DNA from: Gammaproteobacteria bacterium
GTDB lineage: Bacteria > Pseudomonadota > Gammaproteobacteria > Steroidobacterales > Steroidobacteraceae
Direction: 5' to 3'
NCBI GenBank assembly: GCA_028293745.1
Contig: JAQGOF010000091.1
Coordinates: forward strand, 62,001 to 126,000
DNA length: 64,000 nucleotides
The translations under genes and the position numbers were made by a program. Under the pieces are notes generated by a model that worked only from the letters and a program-made list of their open reading frames with translations, was not told the origin of the DNA and made no database searches. This document shows positions 9,654-18,289 of the stretch, piece after piece (the stretch's first letter is position 1; each line of letters opens with the position of its first letter).

Positions 9654-10807
9654 TACCAACCCTCCAGAAGTCCGCCATCGAACCAATCCCAGAGAACATA
9701 AAACTCGATCTGGCGAGGCCGTCCCGCCGTGTTATTCACGGGGATGAGATACCCAAGAGCCGCGCGCACGTGCTGGCGTCGATTCACGGTAACCTGAAAT
9801 TCCGGCATCACATCGAAATCAGTGACAGCTCCACGGGTGAAATCCCGGTTTGCGATGACTTCGAGCATCGGGCTCCAGAGGCGCCGCCCAATCTCGCCCC
9901 CTTCGACAAACGTCTTTCCGACGGCCGTGCGCACAAAAGCGGAACGCGCAACATGCGTCGTCCGCAGCGGCAAATCAACACCGGCCTGCACCTGCGCGAA
10001 CGTTTGAGCTGGCAACACCTGATCATAAGCTGCAAACAGGCCCAAACCGAATTGGCCGCTGCCAAAGCCGTGGGCCGTGCTGCCCGTCGGCAGGTGGACT
10101 TCGCCCTGAACACTCAAGATCGAGCCAGTGCTGTCGCTGAACGGTCCGTCACGGGGAGGATGCACATTGGAGAAGAGCACGTGCTTCACACCAGCAGCGA
10201 TATCGCCCAGTCCGCCGGCAGAGCCACCCCCATCCTGGCGCGCCCATTGAAAGGGAACGGCAATCTCCAACTGGTCGTGTTTGCCCAGAATTTTCTCGTA
10301 AACGAGCTCATTCGTGATGCCGGCGGGACCCTGCGTGTTGATCGCGCTGGTCACGACCGTTTCGCTTTCGGGGAAAGCCTTCTCGGTGAGGAGCGCCCGC
10401 GGAACATTCAGCTCACCCACCGGCCACGACTTATCCGGGCACAAGCTGCGCAGGTACGCAACCAGCTCGTCCGCCTGCTTCGAAGTCAACACGCCCCTGA
10501 AGGAAGGCATGATGTGGGAGAAGCCGCGGGCGGCGCCGCCTCCCAGGATGACCGCTTTCCAGTCACGCGTGTATTCGGGCGTCGTCTCGTCGCATTTGTT
10601 GAAGTGCGGAAACGTGTCCGGCTGATCGAAACCGGCCACGTCCGTCGGCGTGCCTTCGCCTTGATGGCCGTGGCAGGCTGCGCACGCGGCCTCGTAGATA
10701 CTGCGCCCACCGTGCAGCCCCAGCTTCTCGGGCAGATTCCCGGCGAAGACGACCGGAACCCACACCCAGAGCAGGAGCAACAGGAAGGGACTAGGCCGGC
10801 GTTGCAT
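9653..10807 (-). CDS. Monoheme cytochrome c fused to an outer-membrane beta-barrel-like domain
   Basis: 384 residues. A signal peptide (SPFLLLLLWVWVPVVFA) precedes a class I cytochrome c domain with one CAACH heme site and a distal Met candidate in SHIMPSFRG. From about residue 140 the chain becomes a series of alternating amphipathic strands ending in W, like the transporter barrels related to the phenol-degradation MetA family. Such a fusion could place a heme at the mouth of a pore, but this is inferred. The ATG at 10807 is favoured because it gives the signal peptide; the 79 upstream codons overlap the next gene. It is coupled to the pentaheme cytochrome. Confidence 0.75.
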   Translation of the reverse strand: MQRRPSPFLLLLLWVWVPVVFAGNLPEKLGLHGGRSIYEAACAACHGHQGEGTPTDVAGFDQPDTFPHFNKCDETTPEYTRDWKAVILGGGAARGFSHIMPSFRGVLTSKQADELVAYLRSLCPDKSWPVGELNVPRALLTEKAFPESETVVTSAINTQGPAGITNELVYEKILGKHDQLEIAVPFQWARQDGGGSAGGLGDIAAGVKHVLFSNVHPPRDGPFSDSTGSILSVQGEVHLPTGSTAHGFGSGQFGLGLFAAYDQVLPAQTFAQVQAGVDLPLRTTHVARSAFVRTAVGKTFVEGGEIGRRLWSPMLEVIANRDFTRGAVTDFDVMPEFQVTVNRRQHVRAALGYLIPVNNTAGRPRQIEFYVLWDWFDGGLLEGW

Positions 10808-10851
10808 CGTAGGCAAAGGGGGCCACGACCACCTCGTCAGGTCCCTTGCAT

Positions 10852-11469
10852 TCAACCTTCCGCAACGCAATCCCCATAACCAGACTGTAACACGGAGGCT
10901 ACCAGCAGCTGTCCGACGCCGAACGGAACACCCATCGCCCAAGGCGACAGCGTCTGCTGGCCGCTCTCGACCGCGAGACAAGCGAGGCCCGCCGCGAGAT
11001 ACCACAAGCCAACGCCAAATATCCGCCGCGGCAGAAAGCGGCACGAAGCAAAAATTCCCAGGCTGAATATGAGCTCCCAGAGACCCGGCAACATCCAGGT
11101 CACCTCTGGCGCGGTCCTCACCAACACGACCGTCAGCAGGACCCCGGCCACGACCGCCGGCAGAAACTGCTCGACCGCGGCGTGAGTCATCTCCTTAGCG
11201 AAACCGTCATGGACGCGGCGTGCCCGCGTCACGGTCTCCCAGGCGGACATGAAAACGGAGAGTGCCGCCGTCGCCACCCAGACAACGAGAAATTCGGATA
11301 GGTCATGTCCCGCGCCACTGAACCAATGCGCCTGGACAGCAGCGACGCCCAGCGCCAATACACCGCTGGCCGCAATGGATCTCGGACCGTAACCGCGAAA
11401 TTGGGTTCCGCGCGCTACATGAGTGCGGATGGCCCGGATCTCAGCCAGTGCTTGGCGCAGCTCGGTCAT
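10852..11469 (-). CDS. Uncharacterised multi-pass membrane protein
   Basis: 205 residues, starting at MTELRQALAEI with AAGGTG upstream. A short cytosolic N-terminus is followed by about six hydrophobic segments, beginning near residues 30, 60, 110, 130, 155 and 175. I recognise no catalytic motif. Similar small membrane proteins often sit beside a winged-helix repressor, but none is present here. The gene is 44 bases upstream of the cytochrome operon and in the same direction, so it may be its first cistron. Confidence 0.7.
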   Translation of the reverse strand: MTELRQALAEIRAIRTHVARGTQFRGYGPRSIAASGVLALGVAAVQAHWFSGAGHDLSEFLVVWVATAALSVFMSAWETVTRARRVHDGFAKEMTHAAVEQFLPAVVAGVLLTVVLVRTAPEVTWMLPGLWELIFSLGIFASCRFLPRRIFGVGLWYLAAGLACLAVESGQQTLSPWAMGVPFGVGQLLVASVLQSGYGDCVAEG

Positions 11470-11560
11470 AGCACACCTTGGGTTTGGCGAAGAAAAAGTA
11501 TACGCGAAGCTCAGGGCAGCCGACATCCAGCCCGTGAGAGTTATTGCGCTTTGCCGTGTT

Positions 11561-11580
11561 TATACTTTAAGCTGTAAAGC
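11561..11580. promoter_or_regulatory. Dyad upstream of the membrane protein gene
   Basis: CTTTA-N5-TAAAG (11565-11579) lies about 95 bases before the start at 11469. It resembles the hpnJ upstream dyad at 4271-4290. This is a candidate operator only. Confidence 0.3.
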
Positions 11581-11682
11581 AACCGCGCCGCGGGGCACAC
11601 CGCAAGTTGTAGCGCGCCGGCAAGCGGTCGCCGATTCGCGCGACAATAGTGGCCGTTCATCGTAGGGCGCGAGGAGTCTTTG

Positions 11683-12693
11683 GTGCGAAGCTCCACATCG
11701 ATGTCTGCCATGCGGCTGCATGGCGCCGGATCGGCGCTATCGCTCGATTCGGTGGAACGCCCCGCTCCTCGCGACCATGAGATTCTGCTCGAGGTCCTGG
11801 CCTGTGGCGTCTGCCGCACGGACCTGCACATCGTTGACGGCGAACTACCCGACACGCGCTATCCGATCATCCCGGGTCATGAGGTTGTCGGGAGAGTCGT
11901 CGAGTGCGGAAGCTCCGCCACCAACGTAAGGGTCGGTGACCGTGTTGGTGTGCCGTGGCTCGCACACACCTGTGGCGTCTGCCGCTATTGTCGCGCTGGG
12001 ATGGAGAATCTGTGCGACTTCGCCCGATTCACCGGTTACACCGTCGATGGGGGCTACGCGCAATTCGCCGTGGCCGATGCCCGCTATTGCCTTGCCCTAC
12101 CTGCTTGTTACGCGGATGCCGAAGTCGCGCCCTTGCTCTGTGCCGGGCTCATCGGCTACCGAGCGTATCGAGCAGCAGGGGCGGCAACTAATCTGGGCCT
12201 GTATGGTTTTGGGGCATCGGCGCATCTTCTCGCGCAGGTCGCGCGCGCCGAAGGTCGAAATGTATTCGCCTTCTCCCGTCCCGGCGATCTCGAGAGCCAG
12301 CAGTTTGCACGCACGCTGGGTGCCGTCTGGGCAGGCGGCTCGGACGAGAGGCCTCCAGAGCCTCTCGATGCGGCGATTATTTTCGCCGCCGTGGGCGCAC
12401 TCGTGCCGGCTGCATTGGCAGCCACCCGCAAGGCTGGCCGCGTCGTCTGTGCTGGCATCCACATGAGCGACATTCCCAGCTTCCCGTACAGCCTGCTGTG
12501 GGGTGAGCGGTCGATCTGCTCGGTAGCGAACCTGACGCGCAGTGATGGCCAACAGTTCATGGAGGTCGCAGCACGGGTGGAGCTGCGGCCCACGGTCGAA
12601 ATATTCGATCTGCACGCCGCCAACACTGCCCTGGAGCACCTGCGGCGTGGAAAACTGACCGGCGCCGCGGTATTGAAGCCACCACCAGTTTGA
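11683..12693 (+). CDS. Zinc-dependent alcohol dehydrogenase
   Basis: 336 residues of the medium-chain dehydrogenase/reductase family. The catalytic zinc site is in CGVCRTD (Cys44) and PGHEVVG (His66). The structural zinc cysteines are in TCGVCRYCRAGMENLC (97, 100, 103, 111). The NAD-binding loop GLYGFGAS follows near residue 175. It resembles AdhA-type enzymes that oxidise or reduce small alcohols and aldehydes in the cytosol. The GTG at 11683 has AGGAG six bases upstream; an ATG at 11701 would give a version six residues shorter. It stands alone, convergent with nagZ. Confidence 0.87.
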   Translation: MRSSTSMSAMRLHGAGSALSLDSVERPAPRDHEILLEVLACGVCRTDLHIVDGELPDTRYPIIPGHEVVGRVVECGSSATNVRVGDRVGVPWLAHTCGVCRYCRAGMENLCDFARFTGYTVDGGYAQFAVADARYCLALPACYADAEVAPLLCAGLIGYRAYRAAGAATNLGLYGFGASAHLLAQVARAEGRNVFAFSRPGDLESQQFARTLGAVWAGGSDERPPEPLDAAIIFAAVGALVPAALAATRKAGRVVCAGIHMSDIPSFPYSLLWGERSICSVANLTRSDGQQFMEVAARVELRPTVEIFDLHAANTALEHLRRGKLTGAAVLKPPPV

Positions 12694-12725
12694 TCACGAA
12701 AGGTTGCTCGCGCCGGCGGCGGGCG

Positions 12726-13823
12726 CTAAATGACCTCGGCAGTCTCCGCCGTGAACAACGGCCCTGCCCCTCGATGCCGCTCGAAGACATCGGCCGAGAG
12801 CGGCACTACCGCATTTTGCGGCGCTCGCAACAACAGCGAATCGATGCGCTCGCGCGATTGCGCGGCGGCATCAGGAGAAATGGTTCCTTGCCGCTGCGCC
12901 AGGATCATGGCCTCCGCAAAGCCGCGGCAGCGGTCCGTGTCCGTCCAGTAAGCACAAACCATCATCAAGTCGGTTCCCGCAAGCAACAACCGGACGGCGG
13001 CCGCCGGATCATCGAACATACGCGACACCGCGTGCATTCCGATGTCATCCGACACAACGACACCCTTGAATCCCAACTCCCCGCGCAGCAGCTCCTGACC
13101 GAACCGGCGCGACAGTGTCACAGGTTCCCTCGGATCGAGCTTCGGCAGCAGCAGATGACTCGTCATGATCATCGGAATGCTGGCCGCGATAGCAGCCCGA
13201 AATGGCTGCAGCTCCCGTGCCCGCAGGCCGGCGAGGTCCTGGTTGAGAACCGGCAGCTCGCGGTGCGAATCCGTGTCAGTGTCACCATGCCCGGGAAAGT
13301 GTTTGCCGCAGGCGAGCACCTTCTCGGCCTGCATGCCGGCCATGAACGCCAGGGCCGCCGCCGTTACCTGCTCACTCGTGGTGCCCAAAGCCCGCGCACC
13401 GATCACGGGATTGGCAGGATTGCTGTGAATGTCGAGCACCGGTGCAAAGTTCAGATTCACACCGAGGGAGGCCAGCTCCACTCCCATTGCGTGTCCTACC
13501 GCGCCCGCCTCGGCCGCCCAGCGCGCCGCATACGAAAATCGAGTAATGGGAGCTGGCGTGCGGCACACCCGCCCGCCCTCGTGATCGATGCCGATGAAAA
13601 TTCGGTCCCGGCCAATGGTGGCACGTACTTCGTCGATCAGGTTGCTGTGCACCTCGAGCCACCGCTCGTACGGCTGATCGTGCAGAAAATTGCTTTTGAA
13701 AAGAACGACCCCGGCCGGCCGCAGATCCGCGAGCAAGGCGCGGTCGCGTTCGTGCAGCTGCGGCGCAGGCCGCAGCCCGACCAGAAAGTGGTGTCCCGCC
13801 GCGCTGATGTCTATGCTGCTCAT
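12726..13823 (-). CDS. nagZ: Beta-N-acetylhexosaminidase NagZ (GH3)
   Basis: 365 residues, a single-domain GH3 enzyme. The catalytic loop KHFPGHGDTDTDSH (174-187) holds the Asp-His acid/base dyad, and SDDIGM (258-263) holds the nucleophile Asp. IDHEGGRV (79-86) lines the sugar site. NagZ removes N-acetylglucosamine from anhydromuropeptides in the cytosol during cell-wall recycling, and in related bacteria its products influence AmpC beta-lactamase induction. The start at 13823 fits the family N-terminus. It is slightly longer than typical Gram-negative NagZ (about 340). Confidence 0.94.
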   Translation of the reverse strand: MSSIDISAAGHHFLVGLRPAPQLHERDRALLADLRPAGVVLFKSNFLHDQPYERWLEVHSNLIDEVRATIGRDRIFIGIDHEGGRVCRTPAPITRFSYAARWAAEAGAVGHAMGVELASLGVNLNFAPVLDIHSNPANPVIGARALGTTSEQVTAAALAFMAGMQAEKVLACGKHFPGHGDTDTDSHRELPVLNQDLAGLRARELQPFRAAIAASIPMIMTSHLLLPKLDPREPVTLSRRFGQELLRGELGFKGVVVSDDIGMHAVSRMFDDPAAAVRLLLAGTDLMMVCAYWTDTDRCRGFAEAMILAQRQGTISPDAAAQSRERIDSLLLRAPQNAVVPLSADVFERHRGAGPLFTAETAEVI

Positions 13824-13863
13824 GGGGTCGCGATCGTACTACATGACCACGTAGACTCCAGTG

Positions 13864-14064
13864 ATGAACCGCTTACTCGTCGGCCTGGGCGCGATCCTGA
13901 TCCTGCTGGGCCTTTCATGGCCCTGGGTCAGAACGCTGCCGCTGTTCCGCTTGCCCGGCGATATCGTCATCGACCGGCCCGGCTTCAAGTTCTTCTTTCC
14001 GATCACCACCATGCTGTTACTCAGTGCAGTGGTGTCGATTATCGCCTGGCTGTCGCGCAAGTAA
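13864..14064 (+). CDS. Small DUF2905 membrane protein
   Basis: 66 residues with two transmembrane helices (about 3-20 and 45-62) around the conserved centre FRLPGDIVIDRPGFKFFFPI, which is diagnostic of DUF2905. The function is unknown across the family. An in-frame GTG lies directly before the ATG. It is 40 bases from the divergent nagZ start and precedes hdeD. Confidence 0.87.
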   Translation: MNRLLVGLGAILILLGLSWPWVRTLPLFRLPGDIVIDRPGFKFFFPITTMLLLSAVVSIIAWLSRK

Positions 14065-14150
14065 CCTGCGCGCGCGTGCAACGTGGATTAAGAATCAAAC
14101 GCACCAGATGGTGTACCGTTGGCGCAGTTGCTCCACGGAGGTCATGAATC

Positions 14151-14741
14151 ATGGCAACCACTGAGTCCGAGGCTCGGGCGATACACTCAGCCGTCAGCGC
14201 GGCCATTCATCGCCACTGGGGACTGTTTCTGCTCGAAGGGATCCTGCTCATCGTTCTGGGCAGTCTCGCGGTCCTGGTCCCGGCCGTAGCCTCTGTCGCG
14301 GCGACCATCGTCTTCGGATGGATTCTGCTGTTGAGCGGGGTGATCGGGCTGATCACGACGCTGCGCGCCCGCCAGGCACCTGGATTCGGGTGGTCGTTGC
14401 TGTCAGCCATCATCGGGATCGCAGCCGGTCTCGTCCTGCTGGCAATGCCAGTGCAGGGAACTCTTTCGCTGACGGCAGTACTCATAGCCTTCCTGCTCGT
14501 CGAAGGCGTCGTGTCCATCCTGTATGCATTCGAGCATCGCAAGGGCCTGTCGGGCCGTTGGAGTTGGATGCTCGCCAGCGGCATCATCGATGTCGTGCTG
14601 GCACTGATCCTCATGGCAGGATTGCCGGGCACAGCCGTGTGGGCACTGGGGCTGCTCATCGGAATCAACATGATCTTCGGCGGATGGGCGCTGGTCTGGA
14701 TGGCCCTGCACGCGCGCTCAGAAGCCACTGCGACTGCGTAG
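14151..14741 (+). CDS. hdeD: HdeD-family (DUF308) membrane protein
   Basis: 196 residues with six predicted transmembrane helices in three DUF308 pairs (about 24-45, 50-68, 77-97, 103-121, 134-153, 160-180). HdeD is an inner-membrane protein tied to acid resistance in E. coli; its molecular action is unknown. A GGAGG site is nine bases upstream of the ATG. It probably stands alone between DUF2905 and a convergent lipoprotein gene. Confidence 0.87.
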   Translation: MATTESEARAIHSAVSAAIHRHWGLFLLEGILLIVLGSLAVLVPAVASVAATIVFGWILLLSGVIGLITTLRARQAPGFGWSLLSAIIGIAAGLVLLAMPVQGTLSLTAVLIAFLLVEGVVSILYAFEHRKGLSGRWSWMLASGIIDVVLALILMAGLPGTAVWALGLLIGINMIFGGWALVWMALHARSEATATA

Positions 14742-14746
14742 TCCCG

Positions 14747-16471
14747 TTAGTATCCCGTCGCAATGGCCGTTGGATGAAGTCCCGAGCTCACTGTCGGATT
14801 GGTCATCGGTGTCAGTGCCCCGTTTGTTCCGATCTTGAACTGCGAGATCGTCGCCGTGCCGCGATTCGTCGCATAGAGGAATTGACCGGTCGGGTCGATC
14901 GTCACGTCGCCCACGGCATTACCTGCTGCAACAGTCGGAAGCGCCATCGGAACGAGATCGCCGGTCGCGCCGATGGTGTATTGCGAGATCGTATTGTCCG
15001 TAGCATTCGCCACATAGACATGGTGGCCCAGCGGATCGATGGTGATGCTCACAGGCTTCGTGCCTGATGGCACGGTAGAAGCCGCCATGGCGGCCAGCGA
15101 GCCATCAGCATTGATCGTATATTGCCCAATATCGTTGTCCCCCAGGTTCGCCACATACAGGTATTTGCCGGCGGGATCGGTGATCAGCGCATTGGGGCCG
15201 TTACCGCTTGCAACCGTGGGTGAGCTCATCGGAGTGAGTGAGCCGTCCGCCCCGATGGAATACTGCGAGATCGTGCTGGGGCCTGGCGGAGGCACGTAAT
15301 TGTTGGCACCGAAGTTCGCCGCATAGGCGAAATGGTTTGTGGGGTCCACCACCAGCGCGGCCGGGCTGTTGCCGCTGGCAACCTTCGGTGTCGCCATGGG
15401 CATGAGCGCACCGTCCAGGCCAATCTTGTATTGCGAGACGGTGCTTTCGCCCAGGTTGGCGACATAGGCAAACCGGTCGGCGTGATCGATCGTCACGGCA
15501 TTCGGATATTGGCCGGAGGCGACGGTACCTGAGCCAATGGCACTCAACGTGCCGTCACTTCCGATTCTGTATTGAGAAACGGAGCTTGAACCAAAATTGG
15601 AAACGTAGACGTATTCGCCCGTCGGCTCAACCGAGATGCTGAAAGGGAAGCGACCTGCCGATACCGTCGGTACGCTGAGCGGAGTCAATGAGCCATCGCT
15701 CCCCACGACATATTGAGAGACCGAGTCGTCATCGAAGTTCGTCGCATAGGCGTATATCGTCGCAGTCACCGTCATCGGGACTGGTGACGCGGACACGCCC
15801 CCGGACGATGCGCCGATTTGAGTGGTTCCGAGCGCCACTGCGGTTGCAATGCCACCCGAGTTCGAACCCGTACTGATCGTGGCTGTCGCCGCGTCCGATG
15901 AGGTCCAAGCCACGCTGTTGGTCAGGTCCTGCGTCGAACCGTCCGTATAGCTGCCTATGGCTGAGAACTGCAGCGTCCTGTGCACCGGGACGGTCGGTTT
16001 GTTTGGGGAAAGGACGATGGATAACAGGTTGGGCGGCTTGACGGTCAGAGTGACATTCCCCGTTACACCGCTCAATGTAGCACTGACCGAGCTCGTTCCA
16101 GCGGCGAGCCCGGTTGCAAGGCCGGCTGGCGAGACTGTCGCCATGGTGGTAGCACTCGAAGCCCACGTTGCAGTCTGTGAGACGTCCTTTTGACTGCCGT
16201 CGCTGTAGACGGCGGTGGCTGTCAATTGAACGGTGAGTCCTGCGGCTACACTGGCACTTGCCGGCCCCACGGTGATCGAAGATACGGTCGGAGCCGGAGG
16301 CGGATTCTGCGTGCCGCCGCCACCCCCACCTGCACCTCCACCACCACCGCCTCCGCACGCGCTCAGCAGACTCCCAAAGGCCACTAGCATGATCGCCATC
16401 ACGCGAGCCGCACTCGAAACCCTCAGCAATCCATTCGGAGCCAGCAAACTATTCATGAACAATGGCTTCAT
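14747..16471 (-). CDS. Lipoprotein with two Ig-like domains and a beta-propeller
   Basis: 574 residues. A lipobox (LLSAC, Cys near 39) is followed by a Gly-rich linker. Two bacterial Ig-like (BIG_2) domains follow (about 62-145 and 150-235). The rest is a series of about 45-residue repeats (Y-x-Y-V/A-x-N-x-x-D-x-x-x-x-S-Q-Y plus G-x-D/N-G-x-L-x-P-M), making a seven-bladed lactonase/YVTN-type propeller. It is probably tethered in the envelope and binds a ligand or surface partner. The Gly tract is encoded by a GGC/GGT-rich repeat that may vary in length. Catalytic activity is not evident. Confidence 0.82.
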   Translation of the reverse strand: MKPLFMNSLLAPNGLLRVSSAARVMAIMLVAFGSLLSACGGGGGGGAGGGGGGTQNPPPAPTVSSITVGPASASVAAGLTVQLTATAVYSDGSQKDVSQTATWASSATTMATVSPAGLATGLAAGTSSVSATLSGVTGNVTLTVKPPNLLSIVLSPNKPTVPVHRTLQFSAIGSYTDGSTQDLTNSVAWTSSDAATATISTGSNSGGIATAVALGTTQIGASSGGVSASPVPMTVTATIYAYATNFDDDSVSQYVVGSDGSLTPLSVPTVSAGRFPFSISVEPTGEYVYVSNFGSSSVSQYRIGSDGTLSAIGSGTVASGQYPNAVTIDHADRFAYVANLGESTVSQYKIGLDGALMPMATPKVASGNSPAALVVDPTNHFAYAANFGANNYVPPPGPSTISQYSIGADGSLTPMSSPTVASGNGPNALITDPAGKYLYVANLGDNDIGQYTINADGSLAAMAASTVPSGTKPVSITIDPLGHHVYVANATDNTISQYTIGATGDLVPMALPTVAAGNAVGDVTIDPTGQFLYATNRGTATISQFKIGTNGALTPMTNPTVSSGLHPTAIATGY

Positions 16472-16651
16472 CCCCCACGCCAGGTGCTACCCCATGAGTA
16501 AACCTAACTGCAGCGCAGCGGAACTGTGTACACCGGCATTTGTTAAAATTCTGAGAAGCCGGTCGCAACAGTTTGTGGATTAAGTCATCTTCAGGCTGCG
16601 GGACTTAGGTCCCGATCACGCCCGCGCAGCTCGGATTCGCCCTGTGTTGAA

Positions 16652-18235
16652 TCAGTGCAGGTAGATGGGATTACCGATCAGCGCCAGGTGAGAGTCGCCA
16701 TCGCGCACGTCAACACGAATCCAGTGTCGCTTGCCATCCGCGCGCCACGGAAACGCGAAGGACTGCGCGCTCGACAGAATGTGCGAGTCTTTGAGCAGGA
16801 ATGTGCGCTGGCCGTCGAGAATGACCTCCACGTCTCCGCCTGCGACGCCGCCCACGGTGCCCTCGAAACGGACATTGGCACCTCGTGGCACACGCAGCAC
16901 TTCACCCATATGCACAGTGCGCTCGTCCACGCTCGCCACCAGATCAAGCGAACGATCGCGAGTACCGGCGACATCAATGAAGACGCGGCCACGTCGGATG
17001 GCTGCAGCGATTCCGGCTTGCGACAACATGTCGGCATATACCACCGTAGTGGGCGTACCGATCGCGCCGCTGCCGCGTCGAAGTCTCGAAAGCGTCTCCG
17101 AGGATGGGTTATCGGCGTCGTGCGGCTGACGCAGCTCGCTCACATTCACAGCCGGCAGGAGCGCATCGTGATTGTCACTACCACCCAGTGCGGTGAGCTG
17201 ATATCCCTCATCGAGCAGATGCTCCCAGAATTTCACCCCGGTGAAGGGAGTGTCCGCGTCGAGACCATTGACTACTTCAACTGCCTGCATGCGTCCATAG
17301 TCGACGGTTCCCCGAGGAGTCCAGCCGCATCCCATGCATTGCTCGCCGGAAGGGCGGATGGGATGATTGATCGAGATCACCCCGCCGGCGTGGTCGATGT
17401 TTGCCAGCAACGCATTCCAATCGGGCACGTCTGCGCTGGTCACTCGGAAATCGAGCGTTGCAACGCTTCCGAACAGATTTGCATGACCTTGGAACGTGGT
17501 GATCTCGCGCCCCGGGATCAGGAGCAGGTCGTCGAAGTACGGCTGCAACTCCCGCATGGCATCCGCCTGTGAGAAGGTGTTGTGATCGGTGATCGCGATA
17601 AAGTCCAGTCCGCGCTCACTGGCGGTCTTTGCAGTGAGAAACAGCGGACACGGCACACGCTGTTGCCGCCGACTCAGGCACGAGCCATCGCTGTGAGCCG
17701 TATGCATGTGTAAGTCGCCCCGATACCAGCCCGGCTCCGCTCGCAGAACTGGCTCGGATTGCACGAGTCCCGCGCCACCCCCACCCGCGCGCTCAAAACG
17801 GACACCCGCCGTGAATTCCGCTTTCGTGTCAGGGCGAATGTTGGGAATGCCGAGCAGCAGATTCCACGTACCTGGACGTATGGGTCCAGGCAAGTACGAG
17901 GGCGTCGCGTCCGAGGCCGAAACCGTGAAGCCACGTTTGTTGCCACCGCTCCAGCCCCGGAACCCATCCTGGCCGCGAAAGCCATCCGGCCCCAGAAGGC
18001 CAAGATCGACGGTCGTGTGCGCGTCGCGCGTCGTGTAGTCGAAGTCGACGGTTATCCGCGTCGTTCCCGCAGGGACCTCAAATGGCACGAGCCGCCATGT
18101 CTGATTGTCCTCCCCGGTCAGTACTCCCCGTAATACCACGTCGGCTTGCGGTTTTGTCTCCGCCAAGGCTCCCGCAGCCACTGCTTCGACGAAAATCCCA
18201 CACATGAGAGCAATCAAACACAGCGGAAGACGCAT
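16652..18235 (-). CDS. Secreted CehA/McbA-family (PHP-like) metallohydrolase
   Basis: 527 residues. A signal peptide (LCLIALMCGIFVEAVAAGALA) is followed by a beta-sandwich region. The PHP-like domain then begins with the metal motif YRGDLHMHTAHSDGS, continues through DFIAITDHNTFS and ISINHPIRP, and ends with GGSDNHD. Family members hydrolyse carbaryl or phosphoesters, but the substrate here is unknown. The ATG at 18235 has AGGAG upstream, and the longer frame lacks support. It starts 54 bases after the TonB receptor gene in the same direction, suggesting that the receptor imports, or senses, the substrate or product of this enzyme. Confidence 0.84.
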   Translation of the reverse strand: MRLPLCLIALMCGIFVEAVAAGALAETKPQADVVLRGVLTGEDNQTWRLVPFEVPAGTTRITVDFDYTTRDAHTTVDLGLLGPDGFRGQDGFRGWSGGNKRGFTVSASDATPSYLPGPIRPGTWNLLLGIPNIRPDTKAEFTAGVRFERAGGGGAGLVQSEPVLRAEPGWYRGDLHMHTAHSDGSCLSRRQQRVPCPLFLTAKTASERGLDFIAITDHNTFSQADAMRELQPYFDDLLLIPGREITTFQGHANLFGSVATLDFRVTSADVPDWNALLANIDHAGGVISINHPIRPSGEQCMGCGWTPRGTVDYGRMQAVEVVNGLDADTPFTGVKFWEHLLDEGYQLTALGGSDNHDALLPAVNVSELRQPHDADNPSSETLSRLRRGSGAIGTPTTVVYADMLSQAGIAAAIRRGRVFIDVAGTRDRSLDLVASVDERTVHMGEVLRVPRGANVRFEGTVGGVAGGDVEVILDGQRTFLLKDSHILSSAQSFAFPWRADGKRHWIRVDVRDGDSHLALIGNPIYLH

Positions 18236-18289
18236 CGTGCTCCTGGCGCCGGCGGCCAGTATGCCAGCCAGCAGAATGACCACGTCTGT

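Noticed and set aside
9770-10879. 369-codon open frame antisense to the cytochrome/barrel gene
   Set aside because: It is opposite a gene with signal peptide and heme motif, and its composition is atypical.
12690-14147. 485-codon open frame antisense to nagZ
   Set aside because: nagZ shows a full set of catalytic motifs; the opposite frame shows none.
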